64,000 nucleotides of DNA from Drosophila pseudoobscura. Its lineage: Eukaryota; Arthropoda; Insecta; Diptera; Drosophilidae. The stretch is from assembly GCF_009870125.1 (NCBI RefSeq), contig NC_046683.1:15943001-16007000 (forward strand). The letters run 5' to 3'. Shown here piece after piece: positions 14,059 through 27,400 of the stretch (its first letter is position 1; each line of letters opens with the position of its first letter). The notes under the pieces are model-generated. The model worked only from the letters and a program-made list of their open reading frames with translations, ran no database searches and was not told where the DNA came from. A program made the position numbers and the translations under genes.

Positions 14059-17000
14059 ACAACAAATACTCTTTAAATCTTTCAAAATTCTTCTACGTGG
14101 ATGATTTCTTGCTGGAGATTTCTCATTACAAATATGGGGGTTGTAGCATTTTTGCTACGGTCATACGTGTGGCATTACACAATGTCGAAGCGAAGGCTTC
14201 GAGTCGAATAATAGTAGTAAAAAATACGAAAAAGAAGAAAAAAACAATTGTAAAACAAACTGCGAGAAAATAAAGACACAAAGAATAGCCCACGCCAAGC
14301 CCTTGACGAACCGAAATCAGTGTGGCAACCCTGTCCCCTGCTCCGCCTCGAGTTTCGCGTCCATAATAATTAGTTATAATCGGATTTGGTCGACATAGAC
14401 ATAGCCATAGACATAGACACAGGCTGAAGGTGTCGCCAGTGGAAGTTGTTGTCGTCGTGGTGGCAGCAGCTTGTGGTGCATGTGTTGCAGCACACACAGA
14501 AAGATAGATACGGAGAGGTATAGAGGAGTGCGGAGTGCGGAGTGGGGAGTGGGGAGTGGGGAAGGAACGCCCACACAACCCACCAATATAACGGTCGACC
14601 ACAAAGCAATCAAACGAAAAGAAAAGCCTGACAACTCTGAGTGGGTCGCTGGAACCGAAATCGGATTCGGAATCGGGAAAACTGTATCTGTATCTGTATC
14701 TCAGACACTGCAACGGGTGGGTCTCTGTCTCTGTCTCTGTCGCTGCACCTTTTCCCTGTCTCTGTCTCTGGCTCTGTGTTCATTATTATTGCTCTTTTCT
14801 AACACGTTTCAATACGATGCGATTCGAGTCGAATCGAGTAGAGTCGCGTAGCGTCGCATCGCATCGCATCGCGTCGCGTCTCTAACTGAATGCACTAACT
14901 AAACCAAGTCGAAGTTTTTTTGTGGGGCCCCACACAGCAGAATGACAGAATGGGGGGAATCGAATGGAGTGGAGTGGGGAAACCCACCTGTATCTGTACG
15001 GTGAAAAAGGTCTCTTTTTTTTTCTGGCATCTCGCATCTGGCTCTTATTTATTGAATTGATTTGTATTTGTGGATATTTCTTGTACGATTTAAAATAGGT
15101 TGTTTCTCCTCTCTCTTTCCTTCTCTTCTGTTGTGTTATCTTTCCTTTTCTGCTGTCCCGGGCCCTGCACTTGCTGCAGTGTCATGTGGCTGGGTCTCTG
15201 GATGGATGGGGGATACTCGTATAACTCAATTAGCCGCTGGAAGGCAGGGCCCCCAAAAACGGACAAAAGAATAACCCATTCAGAGCCACGGCCACAGTCA
15301 CAGCCACAGCCACAGATGAGGTAGCAGCCGGCCAAGATTGTTTATTCTTCTCGTTACGTTACGTTGCCCTGCTCGTTCTTTCGGCTTTTGGGGTACCCAA
15401 ACAGGTACCAGGGTACGCCAAAAACAACAAAAACAAATAACACCAGTGACAGCTGTCAAGTGAAGATTTTACAGATTTCTGGTCAGGCAATTGTCGTTGT
15501 CGCAACGTTTGCTGCAGCATTTTGGGGCAGGCTTAGGTGGTTGATAATTTGAAAGGAAAACACTAAGCATTTGAGCGTTAAACTATGGGAACTTTGTCAA
15601 TGATCTCAAAGATATGGATTGGGTATCGTCTAAGGAACGGTATTTTATTGGTTTCTCGGGATAATTGAAGGAATAATCTTCTTAATCTAGTAATACTAAT
15701 TTCATCTTCTTACATTTTACTATTTGGAGTTTATTTTGGAAGGTCGTACAACTCCTTTTCCCAGTTAGTTTGTCTCAGATCATCCTCAGCTGTGGGCCCC
15801 GTTCCAGAAACACCTTTCGAGCTCGTGCTGGTCCGAAACTACTATTTCGACATCGACATTTTTCACTCTGTTTGCCAATCGCCTGGCTTTGACTTCGACT
15901 TTGACTCCGACTCCGAGCCTAGCTCCGGCTTGGATTGGATCCATCTATGTCAAAGCGTCGGCCCACACGCTCCTCTCCGTCCGCTACGAATGGAAATAAA
16001 ACGAAACGAAACGAAACGCAACGGAATGAAGTGAAATAATAATAAAAGAAAAAAAACACGCTTGGATGTGTGTGGGCGAGCTTGGACTTGGAATGGAGCT
16101 CGAATAGAGCATAAAATATGTTAATAAGGCTTAAAGTTATACAAATCTCTGACTCTCGACCAAAAGTCGCCGGAACAGGCATAGGCACAGGCAGAGCCAC
16201 AGGCACAGGCACAGGCATAGGCACAGATCGCTTGTAATACAAAACCATAAACATGAATTTGAAAAAAATGCTAAAATAAAGTGGAGAAGCCGAAGTCGAA
16301 GTCGAAGTCGAACGGGGAACCCAAAACCAAAACCCAAAACCCAAAACCGAACCTGTAGCTGATGCCGATGCCGAACCCAATCACAAGACAGACCCCAAAT
16401 ACTGTTCAAGAGACGACAGCTGCTGGCCTGGTCTGGCCTGACTGCCCCTCTTCTGAGAGCCGCTTCTCTTTGTCATTGTTGCAGTGACAGTGTATCTTAG
16501 AGCATCAGAGTATCTTTTCTTGGCCTGGCTTAATTTCCTGCTGCCGCCGCCGCTGCCCGACCTCAACTTGTTCTGCCCTTGCCTTTTGTTGCTGTCGCGG
16601 CACACAGCACACAGCACACACATCTTCTTCGGGCCCGAAACCCCGGACACCCAAAAAAAAAAAAGAACAACACAAAAAACCAACCACGAAATCAGTTAAG
16701 TTCAGGTGTTCAATTTACTGATTGAAATTCAGCTTCGATGTGGCCAAGCAACTTTCATTGTGGCTCTGACTCTCCCCAATCTCCGAGCCCCAATCCACAG
16801 TCCCCCCTCCACAGACCCCCTCCACAGACCCCGTGATACAACCACCACTCGCACGAGTGTACATATAGACCTTTTCCTGCTCGTCTGTCATCATTTTCTC
16901 TTATGATTTTATTTGGAGTTTGGGCTGCTGCTGGGCACTGCGACTGCCACTGGGAGCGATGGCTGTCCGTCCGTTTGTCTGGCTGTCTTCTACATCTATG

Positions 17001-20000
17001 GGTTCGTTTCATAATTTTATGCCCGGCCATGTCAGGAATTATGTTAGAATTATGCTAATGAGAGTCAGATCGATTCCAGATGCTTTAATTATACACGGTT
17101 AACAAGTTTTTCTTAGTTTCTTCAGCCTTCCGTCGTCGTCTTATCCCCTGTCCGAGCTGAAGCTGCAAGACTTGATGAATAACTTAACTGGTCGTCGCCG
17201 GGCAATGCTCGGTCATGATATGATAGCCATGCTAACCGTGTTAGCCAACACTGGTGGGGGGTTCGGGAGACGGAGGGCCTTGTCTCGAATTGATTCAAAA
17301 TTAAATTGATTAAACTTATGAAATCTGAGCTGCGATCGAGTCTTGTTTTGCCATCATTAATCTTTTATGCGTTTTTGGAACGGAGTTTCCGAGAGACTGT
17401 TGAAAAGAGTGTTTAACAGTGCTGTAAAACAACTAATTACAAAAATCTTCAACATCCATGCATGTTTAAATTATGACCCAAGTTAAGAGTTACCATCCAG
17501 ATGTATAGTGTTGATTATGTGATGACTGTTATAAGGTGTTAGCCAACACTGGAAAACATAACTCTTTAAATTCCTTACAAAGTCCATACCTTAATCAAAG
17601 AAAGATTATCTACTACATTTCATTTCCTGCATTATCCAACACTCTTCCGTTTACAACCAGAAGAGCTCTTAATTTATAGATCAACTTATTTATCAACTGT
17701 GATTGTATTCTGTATATTTGACTAAAAAAATATAGTCATTATATTATAGTCATTATAGTTAGTCAACACTGGAAAACATAATTGCTTAAACTCAATCCTT
17801 AACCACTCTTCGTATCTCTTACTTCAGTCCTTGAGAGATTATTTAATACAAAACTATTTTTTTTTAAATTCCCGCCTTAACCAACACTGTCAAACTTGTT
17901 TCTGTGGAATAGTGACTCGCCTCTCTCCTTTTTATTTGTGTTGGCGCCCCACATTGATTGAGTTCCTCGGGAAGGATGAGAGCGATGACCTTTTTATCTG
18001 GCGTTTACTGTTGTGTTAACTTTTGCTGACTTTGTAGTCCTTGTAAGGACTTCGGCCCCGAGGTTCCTCTGAATGGCTCTGAGTGTGCGTGTGTGTGTGG
18101 GTCATTAATAGGCGATTTAAGTTTATTTTTTGGCCGTTGCCTTTTTATTGACACTGGACCCGGGCTCGGGCTCGGTCTCGGGCTCTCTGTGATCCCGGTA
18201 CTCCATTTAGCCGGGCTTTTGCCTTGGGGCCCACACATACACACAAACAAACACACATACACACAGACGCACTTGGGCTCCTTTTGGCCTCTTAATCAGT
18301 CGGGGATGCAGAAGAGGCCGATGCGCCCCAAATTGAATCCCTCGCAGCCATCATTGTTCGGCCTCATCCTCTTTGGCTGCTCTTCGTCCGTTTCCTCTTC
18401 CTTTGGATCTGCCTTTGGCTTTGGCTTGGCTTTCTCCTTTTGCCACTTAGCCGTTGCCTTTTAGTTGATTTGTTCGAGCAAACAAATTGTCAACAGAATC
18501 ACCGAGAAGGGGGTCCCTCTCCTTGGAGCAGGGCCCCAAAAGGAGATACGGTCAAAAGGCGAGAGGCCGGGAGGCCGGGAGGCAGGAAGACTGGGCAGAC
18601 ACAGACTAACGCACAAATTGATTTTAATTGTTAGGCATTCCCTTTTTTAATTGTCCTAATCTCTGCCGAACTCTGGGTCCCGGCCGACCAATATCCTTTA
18701 TGCCGTTTCCCTTCCCCTCCGCACTCCCCCCTCCCCACTCGCTGTATCCCTTTCGGCTCTTCTGTTTGTTGCCATTTTCATTTTGTCAGCACAAGTCCTT
18801 TAAGTAGCCTTGCACGTACTTCTCCCCAATTTTTTCTGCCCCGCTTCCTCTTTCTTTTTGGTGAAGGGTTAACCGGTCCCCGAAGAGCAGTCCAGCCATG
18901 GCTGTTGCATGTGTGTGTGTGTGTGTGCGAGGGAAAGAGAAAGGAAGTGGCATTTAGAGTGAGACAGATTGAGGCATCCTCGTTGCGGCTTTCAAGTACA
19001 GTCGACACTTTAACTGGCAGTTAAAGTTGGAGCCTGCAGAGCCAGATGGGAGCATCGAATACACATACAGTATGTGTGTATATGACGGTATCTGACCGAC
19101 TTACCTGTTGGCTAAAAACAGACAGTGGCCTCTGATAGGTGGACCATAAGTTCAGCTAAGTTGAGAGTTCAAATCTACTGCTATGACACTCTCGGTTCGA
19201 TTCGATACTCACGACTTTTCGAATAGGATTCGCACACGCACACTTCAACACTGTGCTGTGCCTGCTGTCTGTGACACACACACTCGTATGCGTACAGCTT
19301 TCGTCAATCGTCAATCGTTAATCGTCAACAAAGATTGATCGTTATCCCGCCGGCAAGCAACTGTTTTGCAGACAAAAGCTGATTGCTTCGCCTTTTCCCA
19401 AGATAATACCCGCTTGATGCCGCAATCCGGCACTTTAGAGGCGCCCCCCTTCCTCTGGTCTGGGCTCCGAGCAGCCGCCAAATGCCAATCACTGGGAAAA
19501 CAACAAGCAACAAAAAAGAAGAAATATAACAAAAAAAAAAAAAAAAACATTTCCGTTCCATGCGCTTTCCGCTCCAGTTTTCAATTTTCGCTGGCGTTCG
19601 GTTCGCCCGTCGCCCGTCGCTCGATGTTCGATGCTGGATACTGGCTGGCAGACCAGACCCAGATACAGATACAGTAATTATTTTCAGGCGACGCTTATCA
19701 CACATAAATCTCGGGGCCGTGGCTGAAGCTCTGTAGCTCTGTAGCTCTGTAGCTGTGGCTCTGCTCGAAATCCAATCGATACGGCAGCCCCAGCAGGGGG
19801 ACCGGGCACAGCGCTTCAGGAGATTGTTGCTTGTTTTGTCAGGCAGACAGCGGCGGCGGCGGCGGCGACGGCGGCAGCAACTTCCCTCGGCCAGTGGGCT
19901 TCCTTTTGCGAGCATGCAACTCTTGGCAGCTGCCTCAGAGGGGCAGCCATCGCTCCCCATCTCCATCTCCATCGCCATCTCCATCTCTGTCCATTGCCGA

Positions 20001-22309
20001 CGCTGACCACAAGAAGCTGTGGGGCAGCTGTGCAGCTGCAGCATGCGTGGCATGGCAGCATCCTTTAATGCCAGTCTGAGGCATCTGTTGTGATATTTAT
20101 AGTTGCAACTGGAAAATGGAAACTGGAAACTGGAAACTGGGGAACAGGTGCTAAGGCAACGCCCGACTGCACCATCTAGAGACGGTCCAGCGATCCCAGT
20201 CAGGGCATGGATCGTGTCACGCAGAGAGCCACTCCTGCTCATGCAGCATCTCTGCAGCCACCGATCCGATCCGATCCGATAGCTGGGGCTAATGACGATA
20301 CTTCCCCTTCTCCAAACCAGTTTCCACGATACATCCATCCATCCGCACTTATTATCGTCAGCTCTGTTCGGTTCGGTTCGGCTCGATTCGGCTCGCTTCG
20401 CCTTGACGCGCCTCGGACTGCAGTGATCTTCGGGTGGGTTCGGTTCGGTTTGGTTCGGTTTATTAGATGCAAGCTGCAGCGGATGTTCAGCTTCCTTCGA
20501 CGACCAGAGAAGACTTTTGTCATTTACAGTTTATCTTGTGCTTTCGCCGCCTCTCCCTCTCCCTCTCCCTATGCCTACCTCCCTCTCTCTCTCCACGTTA
20601 GTCGCACTCCTAGGCACGTCGAGAGTGGCTCTCATAAATCAATAAAGAAAGGCCCACCTGGTACAAATAACTTTGAAAAATTTATATTGAACTGAACACT
20701 CGTCCACTCCCCTCCCCTCCCCTCCCTCCATCCACCATCCTCCCCGACTTGGACTTGGGCAAAAGTTTTTCGGCATTTGCCGACCACTCCCCAGCCCCAG
20801 CCTCAGCCTCAGCCTCAGCCACAGCAGGTGGGCCGAGGCCCAGAGAGGAGAGGCCCCCTCACAACTTGAGTTTCAGTTTTTTGTTTGAGTTTTAGAGAGA
20901 GAAAAGCGGGGAGGGGCCAGGCGATAGGGGTGGGGGGAGGGGGCCAATTGCAGCTGCTACTGCTTTGGCTTCCAGGCTTGGCTTCATCTCTCTTTCCAGC
21001 TACTGTGCATGGACCTGGCCAATGAGTGGAGTGATTTGTTTTGTTAGCCAGGGCCCACTCACAGTCCTTCTGCAGACCACACCGAGCCCCTGTCGGACGG
21101 TGACCTATATGAAATGGCCTGGAAAGAGCAAAAGGAGTGAAAGGATGGAGCACTTTTGCCCAAAAGTCTCCAAATGTTTCTGGCCCTGGCCAGAGATGGC
21201 TCTTTAAAGCAGACAGCCACTGCCTTGAAAAATCACCCAGCACCCAATCATCATTCGGTGGTAATTTCCATCGAAAAAAAGATAATCAATTTCCCCCCGC
21301 CGCCGACGGCTAAGAGCCGATAGTTGAGCCGCTTTCCCAGCCACAGCCTACTCCCTCTCCCTCTGCCCCTCTTCAAGCCCAAGTCCAAGCCCAAGAGCCG
21401 ATGAAACCGAATCTTTATCGCCCATAAAGAGGAGTGAGAGAGCAGCAAAAAGAAAACTCTGCACCGATGGACCTAGCGTGTCTATAATCGCCTTTAATTA
21501 CCTAACCAAACGCAGCGTCATCAGTCCACCCCAGCCACAGCCCCAAACCCAATCTCAATCCCGATCCCAGCAACAGCAACAGCATCGGATGGATCCCTAG
21601 AATCAACTGCCCCGGCACCTGGCATCTGGCATCTGGCACCACCATTTCCATCTTTCCATCATCATCATCATCACCATCATCTTCTCCAGTCGGGGTTTCT
21701 CTCCCACAGCCTCATGTGGATTTGGATGCCAGCTCTAATTTCGAGTCATTTCCAGGCCCCTCCCTTTAGGTTCCGTTTTGTGGGGCTCTATGCCGGAGCG
21801 GAAGCTCGCTAATCTTTTGCCTCCGTTTGCATCTTTTTTGGGTTATTTTTTACGGACCTTCGCCCTGTGCACCTTCAATGCTGCTCTTCTTCTCTTCTGC
21901 TTCTTCTTCTTTTTATTTTCTGTTATAATTTCGTTTAATTTCTGTGCATGTGTGTGTTTGTGTGTGTGCGTGTGAGGGGCGCCAATTTCCGTATAAATGC
22001 AATAAAAAGAAATAATAGCGTACAAGAAAACGAAATTAGTCGAAAGGCCCAACCACTGACGGAAGCGAACCACAAAGAAACGAAATAGAAAAACCTAAAC
22101 TCCACAGAATATACAGAAATAAAGAAATACAGAGCGAAAATAAACTACAAAAAAAAAAGAAACAGAAACAGAAATAGAAATAGTAAAATAGTAGTTACAG
22201 GAAAACAACAGCAACAGCCACAACGAAAGAAAAAATGCGTGAGAAAATTCAAGTGGAGCCAGCACCTGTAGAGAAGACGACGACAGCTACCGAAAGGGAC
22301 GCACTACTT
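14059..22309. other. non-coding region, probable rst intron
   Basis: No coding exon is supported. Contents include Tyr-Arg-like runs from GAGTCG repeats near 14820-14880, a cluster of related CCAACACTG motifs at 17238-17890, and a 337-codon minus-strand frame at 19325-20338 that is low-complexity and judged non-coding. GTTCG repeats lie at 20360-20460, and an A-rich leader-like stretch at 22080-22260. Confidence 0.5.
17238..17890. repeat. dispersed CCAACACTG motif cluster
   Basis: The motif GTGTTAGCCAACACTGG occurs at 17238-17254 and 17536-17552. A close relative, AGTCAACACTGG, is at 17761-17772. Shorter versions are TATCCAACACT near 17634 and TTAACCAACACTG at 17877-17889. The second and third copies both continue with AAAACATAA. 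Five related copies in 650 bases suggest a decayed tandem array or a clustered binding site. Confidence 0.5.
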
Positions 22310-22544
22310 GTACACTCAGAGAAAAATTGCATACTAAAAAGTCACAAAATTTAAATTTCATAATCGGTTTCTAAAAATACAAAAATAAATACGACTTAAA
22401 CATAAATATATTCAAGATTTATTTATTTGAAATTATTATAAACTTCGATTAAATTATTTGAAATATGAAATATATTTATATTATCTATTGTGCATACATT
22501 TTTAAATCCAAGTCGATTCTCAGGGCTTTTTTCTCTGCGTGTAC
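22310..22544. mobile_element. AT-rich MITE-like element, copy B (both termini present)
   Basis: The left end reads GTACACTCAGAGAAAAA (22310-22326). The right end (22527-22544) reads, on the opposite strand, GTACACGCAGAGAAAAAA. These are terminal inverted repeats of about 17 bases with one mismatch. The 235-bp body is AT-rich and non-coding. Length, inverted ends and lack of coding capacity fit a MITE. A target-site duplication cannot be fixed because the GTAC ends are themselves palindromic. Confidence 0.6.
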
Positions 22545-24085
22545 TGGCAGGTGTGGGGGCGGGTCTTCCCCGGTCTCCTCGGGCTTAAATAAATACGGTA
22601 GGGCAGGGCAGGGCTGGGCAGGGCACGGTAGTGCCGGTTGATTGGTTGAGATTGTGCTTCATACGATATATTGTAGCTGCAATTTATTAAGCAAATCTCC
22701 CAAATGGCACTCGAGTAGAGCTCAGCGTTTTGCTGGAGCTAAAGGTGGAGCTGTATGTGGAGCGGTGGAGCTCTAGTCAGTGGAAGTGGAAGTGGAAATG
22801 GAAGTGAGTGGCAGAATGGTGAGAACATGCTCTCAGATTGAGTTACGGACAGGGCGATGAAACAGAGTGGTGTGGATAGATGTTACTGGGATTATGGATA
22901 GACAAATATATAGTATAAGCCTGTCAGCACAAGGCTCTATATTTTTGCTTTCGCTTTCCATTGGCTTTCCCCCCCTCAACCACTTTCCAGGCCTCTTCTT
23001 GGAGTGTCCCTTGGAGTGGTTCAGCCGCAGAGACCAAACCAGAACCCTTAGCCTCTATTCGGCACCCCCGTGGCCTGGAGTACCTACCCTCCCCACCGCC
23101 CTCTTCCTGCCATCGTTTTCCCCCCCACTTTCGGTTCGTTAGAACATTTTCATATCTGTGTTTTTGTGTGGTTTTAATACTCGTGTTTTACATACCATAC
23201 ATAGCCATTCTTTGCTGAATATTTACCAAGATTTTTACACATCGTAAACCCGTTTTCCTCTCGGCTTGAGCCTTCTTGCGGTGGCGTCCGCTCTGAAGGA
23301 GCACTCCTGCTCCTATTTCTTTGCTCTCCCCTCCGAGCAGCTGCTTTGACTAATTTGAATGTAATTCGCTTTGGCGCTCACGTACTCCGGGGCGGGCCCT
23401 GCCCTGTCGAGAGCCGAGTCCGCCGGATGGCTTGAAGAAACATGAATAAAACCAAATAAAATGCGAATGAAAATAAAAATGAGTATTAAAAAAGACACGC
23501 GCGCTAACAGCAAACCGAACCAAACCGAAAACATAAACAGAAAACAGCAAAAACAGCAAACGGCGCACACAATAAACGCAATAATAAGTAATAAGACCCT
23601 GAAGCAATTGTTCCGTTTCCCCAACAAATTTGTCCAACAAAACGCGCGAAACGCGATAAAAAAAAAACATACAGAAAGAAACCCCCAACAAAGGGGTATA
23701 AAAAGGCACAACAAACAAACAAATAAATAGATATGTGAACAAGAAGAAAAGACAATTTTGTGTGTGTTTTGTTTGTGTTTGTGGTGGGTCTTAAAGGCGC
23801 CAGCTCAAGGCCCGAGCAAACTGGGTTCCGGTTTTCATAATAATAATCGCTTGATGATTGCCAAAAATGCAACAAAATCAAGCGATTCGCTTCAAGCTGC
23901 AAGCCCAATCCGCTACAGAGATATCAAGGCTAAATGAAAGCAACAGTCCCCCCCATCCATCGGCATCCATCCATCCGCCATGAATCCAAGCGATAGAGAA
24001 TGCATTGCAGATCTGGCCATCTGGCGTACCGTATACGTTATAGATCGTTCGAAAAAAAAATAGAAAAAAAGAATGTTGTATTCCT

Positions 24086-24200
24086 GCACGTGGAGAAAAA
24101 AGCCCTGAAATTTTTAATATTTCTGCCATTAATTTATTTTACATAAATATTCAAATAATTGATTTAAATATATTTGATTTATAAAAACAATTATAAAAAC
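24086..24200. mobile_element. AT-rich MITE-like element, copy C (inverted, one end)
   Basis: GCACGTGGAGAAAAAAGCCC at 24086-24105 matches the complement of the right terminus of the 22310 element, including its inner GCCCTGA. AT-rich sequence follows. The opposite terminus was not found, so the right boundary is approximate and the copy is probably truncated or decayed. Confidence 0.4.
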
Positions 24201-24448
24201 CATTAAAATACAGGACAAATTTCGAAATGAATGAATATGATTTAAGCAGAATTATGTATGTACATATATTTTGACATGCAATGGTGAAAGTTTCTATGGA
24301 AATCGCCATACAGCACCTTAAAACTCCATAGTAAACTTTAAGGAGAAAACCCAGTGAACCCTAACTAAACCGCAATCGCATTTGTGCCTCCCTTCTGTCT
24401 ATTGCAGCCACTCGGATGACGCAACGGAGGAGACATCAGCCGCCCACG

Positions 24449-27400
24449 ATGCAGACACTCGCGATGATGCTGCCGGTGCTGCTGCTGCTGGTGTTGACGT
24501 CAGTGACGGTCCTGCCGGCCCATGCCTCGCCTTTTACGAGCTATCAGAATCAGCGATTCGCCATGGAGCCGCAGGACCAGACGGCCGTGGTGGGGGCACG
24601 CGTTACGTTGCCCTGCCGCGTCATCAACAAGCAGGGCACCCTCCAATGGACCAAGGACGACTTCGGGCTGGGCACCTCCCGCGATCTGAGCGGCTTCGAG
24701 CGGTACGCGATGGTAGGCAGCGACGAGGAGGGCGACTACTCGCTGGACATATACCCGGTGATGCTGGACGATGATGCCCGGTACCAGTGTCAAGTGAGTC
24801 CCGGCCCCGAGGGACAGCCGGCCATCCGGTCGACATTTGCGGGCCTGACAGTGTTGGTGCCGCCGGAGGCACCGAAAATTACCCAGGGCGATGTCATCTA
24901 TGCCACCGAGGATCGGAAGGTGGAGATTGAGTGCATCTCTGTGGGCGGGAAGCCCGCAGCTGAGGTGAGTCGTCCTGCTGTTCGGGTGGCAGCAGAAGTC
25001 AAGCCGCATATGTGCATAGTCGAAACGTTGCTCTAACCTGCCGCACACACCTTCCGCTTTCTATTCCTGCCTCGTTCCCCGCAGATTACATGGATTGATG
25101 GCCTGGGCAACGTGCTAACGGATAACATTGAGTACACGGTGATACCGCTGCCCGATCTGCGCCGCTACACGGCCAAGTCGGTGCTCCGGCTCACACCGAA
25201 AAAGGAGCACCACAACACGAATTTCACGTGCCAGGCACAGAACACGGCCGACCGCACCTATCGCTCGGCGAAAATACGTGTCGAGGTAAGCGAAAACCAA
25301 ACGAACCCCGAATCCCAGACCCAGACCCAGCCCCAGACCCAAACCAAACCAAAGCAAAGCAATGCTGTCCACACAGACAGACAGGGGAGGCCAGGCCACC
25401 TCTCCGCCCACCCCAGGACATTGCAGTTTTCTGCATGTCCGAGAGGGGGAGAGACCTGCACCTGCACCTGCACCTGAGCCTGAACCTGGGCCTGGGCCTG
25501 GTGATGAGGCTGCCTTATCTATGGACGCTGACGCGTCGCAGTCAACGCTCTGACTGGGCTATGGGTATGGCTATGGCTATGGCTCTTTGGCTCTGAGCCT
25601 ACTATCAATTTTACGTGATGCGGAGGCCGATTTATGCAGCCCGAACCCAGGAGCACAGAATGGCACACTGAATGGGGCTTTTGTGTTGGACATGGACATG
25701 GACACTGACGGGCTAATTCATGCTCAAGCATAAAGGCGAAGGCCATCAGGCCATCCAGCCATCCAGTCATCCAGTCATCATCTCGCATCTCCCATCTTCC
25801 ATCTCCCATCAGGGTGTGAAATTGAGGCATGGCATGGTCCAGGCCAAACAAAAGGCCCCATCAGCAGGCCCCCAACTTGTCGTTGTGTTGAGTGTCAGGT
25901 GTGTGCACAGCTGACAAATCCCTGACGAAGATGTCAAACCCAAAAGAAGGGACATCAGTGCAAGCCCTCGAGCCCTCGAGCTCTCGAGCCCTCAAGTGTG
26001 TGTGGGATTGATTGACTTAACCCCAAAAACTAACGTCATCTTCGATTTTCTCTCGTTTCTTTCTGTCCATCACAGGTTAAGTACGCGCCCAAAGTCAAGG
26101 TGAATGTGTTGGGAGGAGGCCCGACTGGGGGCTCCTCTATGGGAACCCACCAACGGATTGTGGAGCATGCCCAGGTGCGACTCGAGTGCCGGGCAGATGC
26201 CAATCCCAGCGATGTCCGTTATCGCTGGTACATCAACGACGAACCAATTATAGGCGGTCAAAAAACTGAGATGGTAAGTGGCGCTCCCATGGTTCCTCGG
26301 TGACCGGTGACGGTGCCTGGTCTTGGTCTTGGTCAACATTCCAGAAGCGAGGCGCATAATTAGAGCAACTATTGCGATAAAAATGCCTACCTGTTGCCTG
26401 CTGCCTGCTGCTGTGTTGTATAATGTTACTCAAGACCAGGACGGGGACGGGAACGGGAACGGGGACGGATGGCAATTATAGGAACCAGTTAGGCCTGGAC
26501 CGGAAAGGCCTAACGTTCCCACAATTTGCTAGCCAGCTAGCCAGCTAGATGGCTGCCTGTGGAGCTCTCTATTAACCAGATCTCCCCCCCTTCTCGTATT
26601 CCGTTTCACTTTGCAGATCATACGCAATGTGACGCGCAAGTTCCACGATGCCATTGTCAAGTGCGAGGTGCAGAATTCCGTGGGCAAGAGCGAGGATAGC
26701 GAGACCCTGGACATAAGCTGTAAGTAGAGCTTTATATCAGACAGAGGCCCACATGAAACCTCATCATCCCCATCCCCATCCCCATCGCCATACACCAACA
26801 ACAGATGCCCCCAGCTTCCGGCAACGTCCCCAATCCCTGGAGGCGGACATCGGCAGCGTTGTGTCCCTCAGCTGCGAGGTGGACAGCAATCCCCAGCCGG
26901 ACATTGTCTGGATCCAGCATCCCAGCGACCGCGTTGTCGGCACCAGCACCAACCTCACCTTCAGCGTGAGCAACGAGACGGCCGGACGCTACTACTGCAA
27001 GGTGAATGTGCCCGGCTATGCGGAGATCTCAGCGGATGCCTATGTCTACCTGAAGGGATCCCCATCGATCGGCTCCCAGCGGACGCAGTACGGCCTGGTG
27101 GGGGACACCGCACGCATCGAGTGCTTTGCCAGCAGTGTGCCCCGGGCCCGTCATGTCTCGTGGACGTTCAACGGACAGGAGATCAGCTCAGAGTCTGGCC
27201 ATGACTACTCCATTCTGGTGGACGCCGTGCCCGGCGGGGTCAAGAGCACGCTCATCATCCGGGACAGCCAGGCCTACCACTACGGGAAGTACAACTGCAC
27301 TGTCGTCAACGACTACGGCAACGACGTGGCCGAGATACAGCTGCAAGCCAAGAGTGAGTACCAAGACCTTTGCCTCTTTGCCTGTCCAACAAATTATAAT

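Noticed and set aside
22235-22351. 38-codon plus-strand frame starting ATGCGTGAG in an A-rich leader-like stretch
   Set aside because: It runs into the MITE-like element and has no supporting splice or conservation evidence; too short to call.
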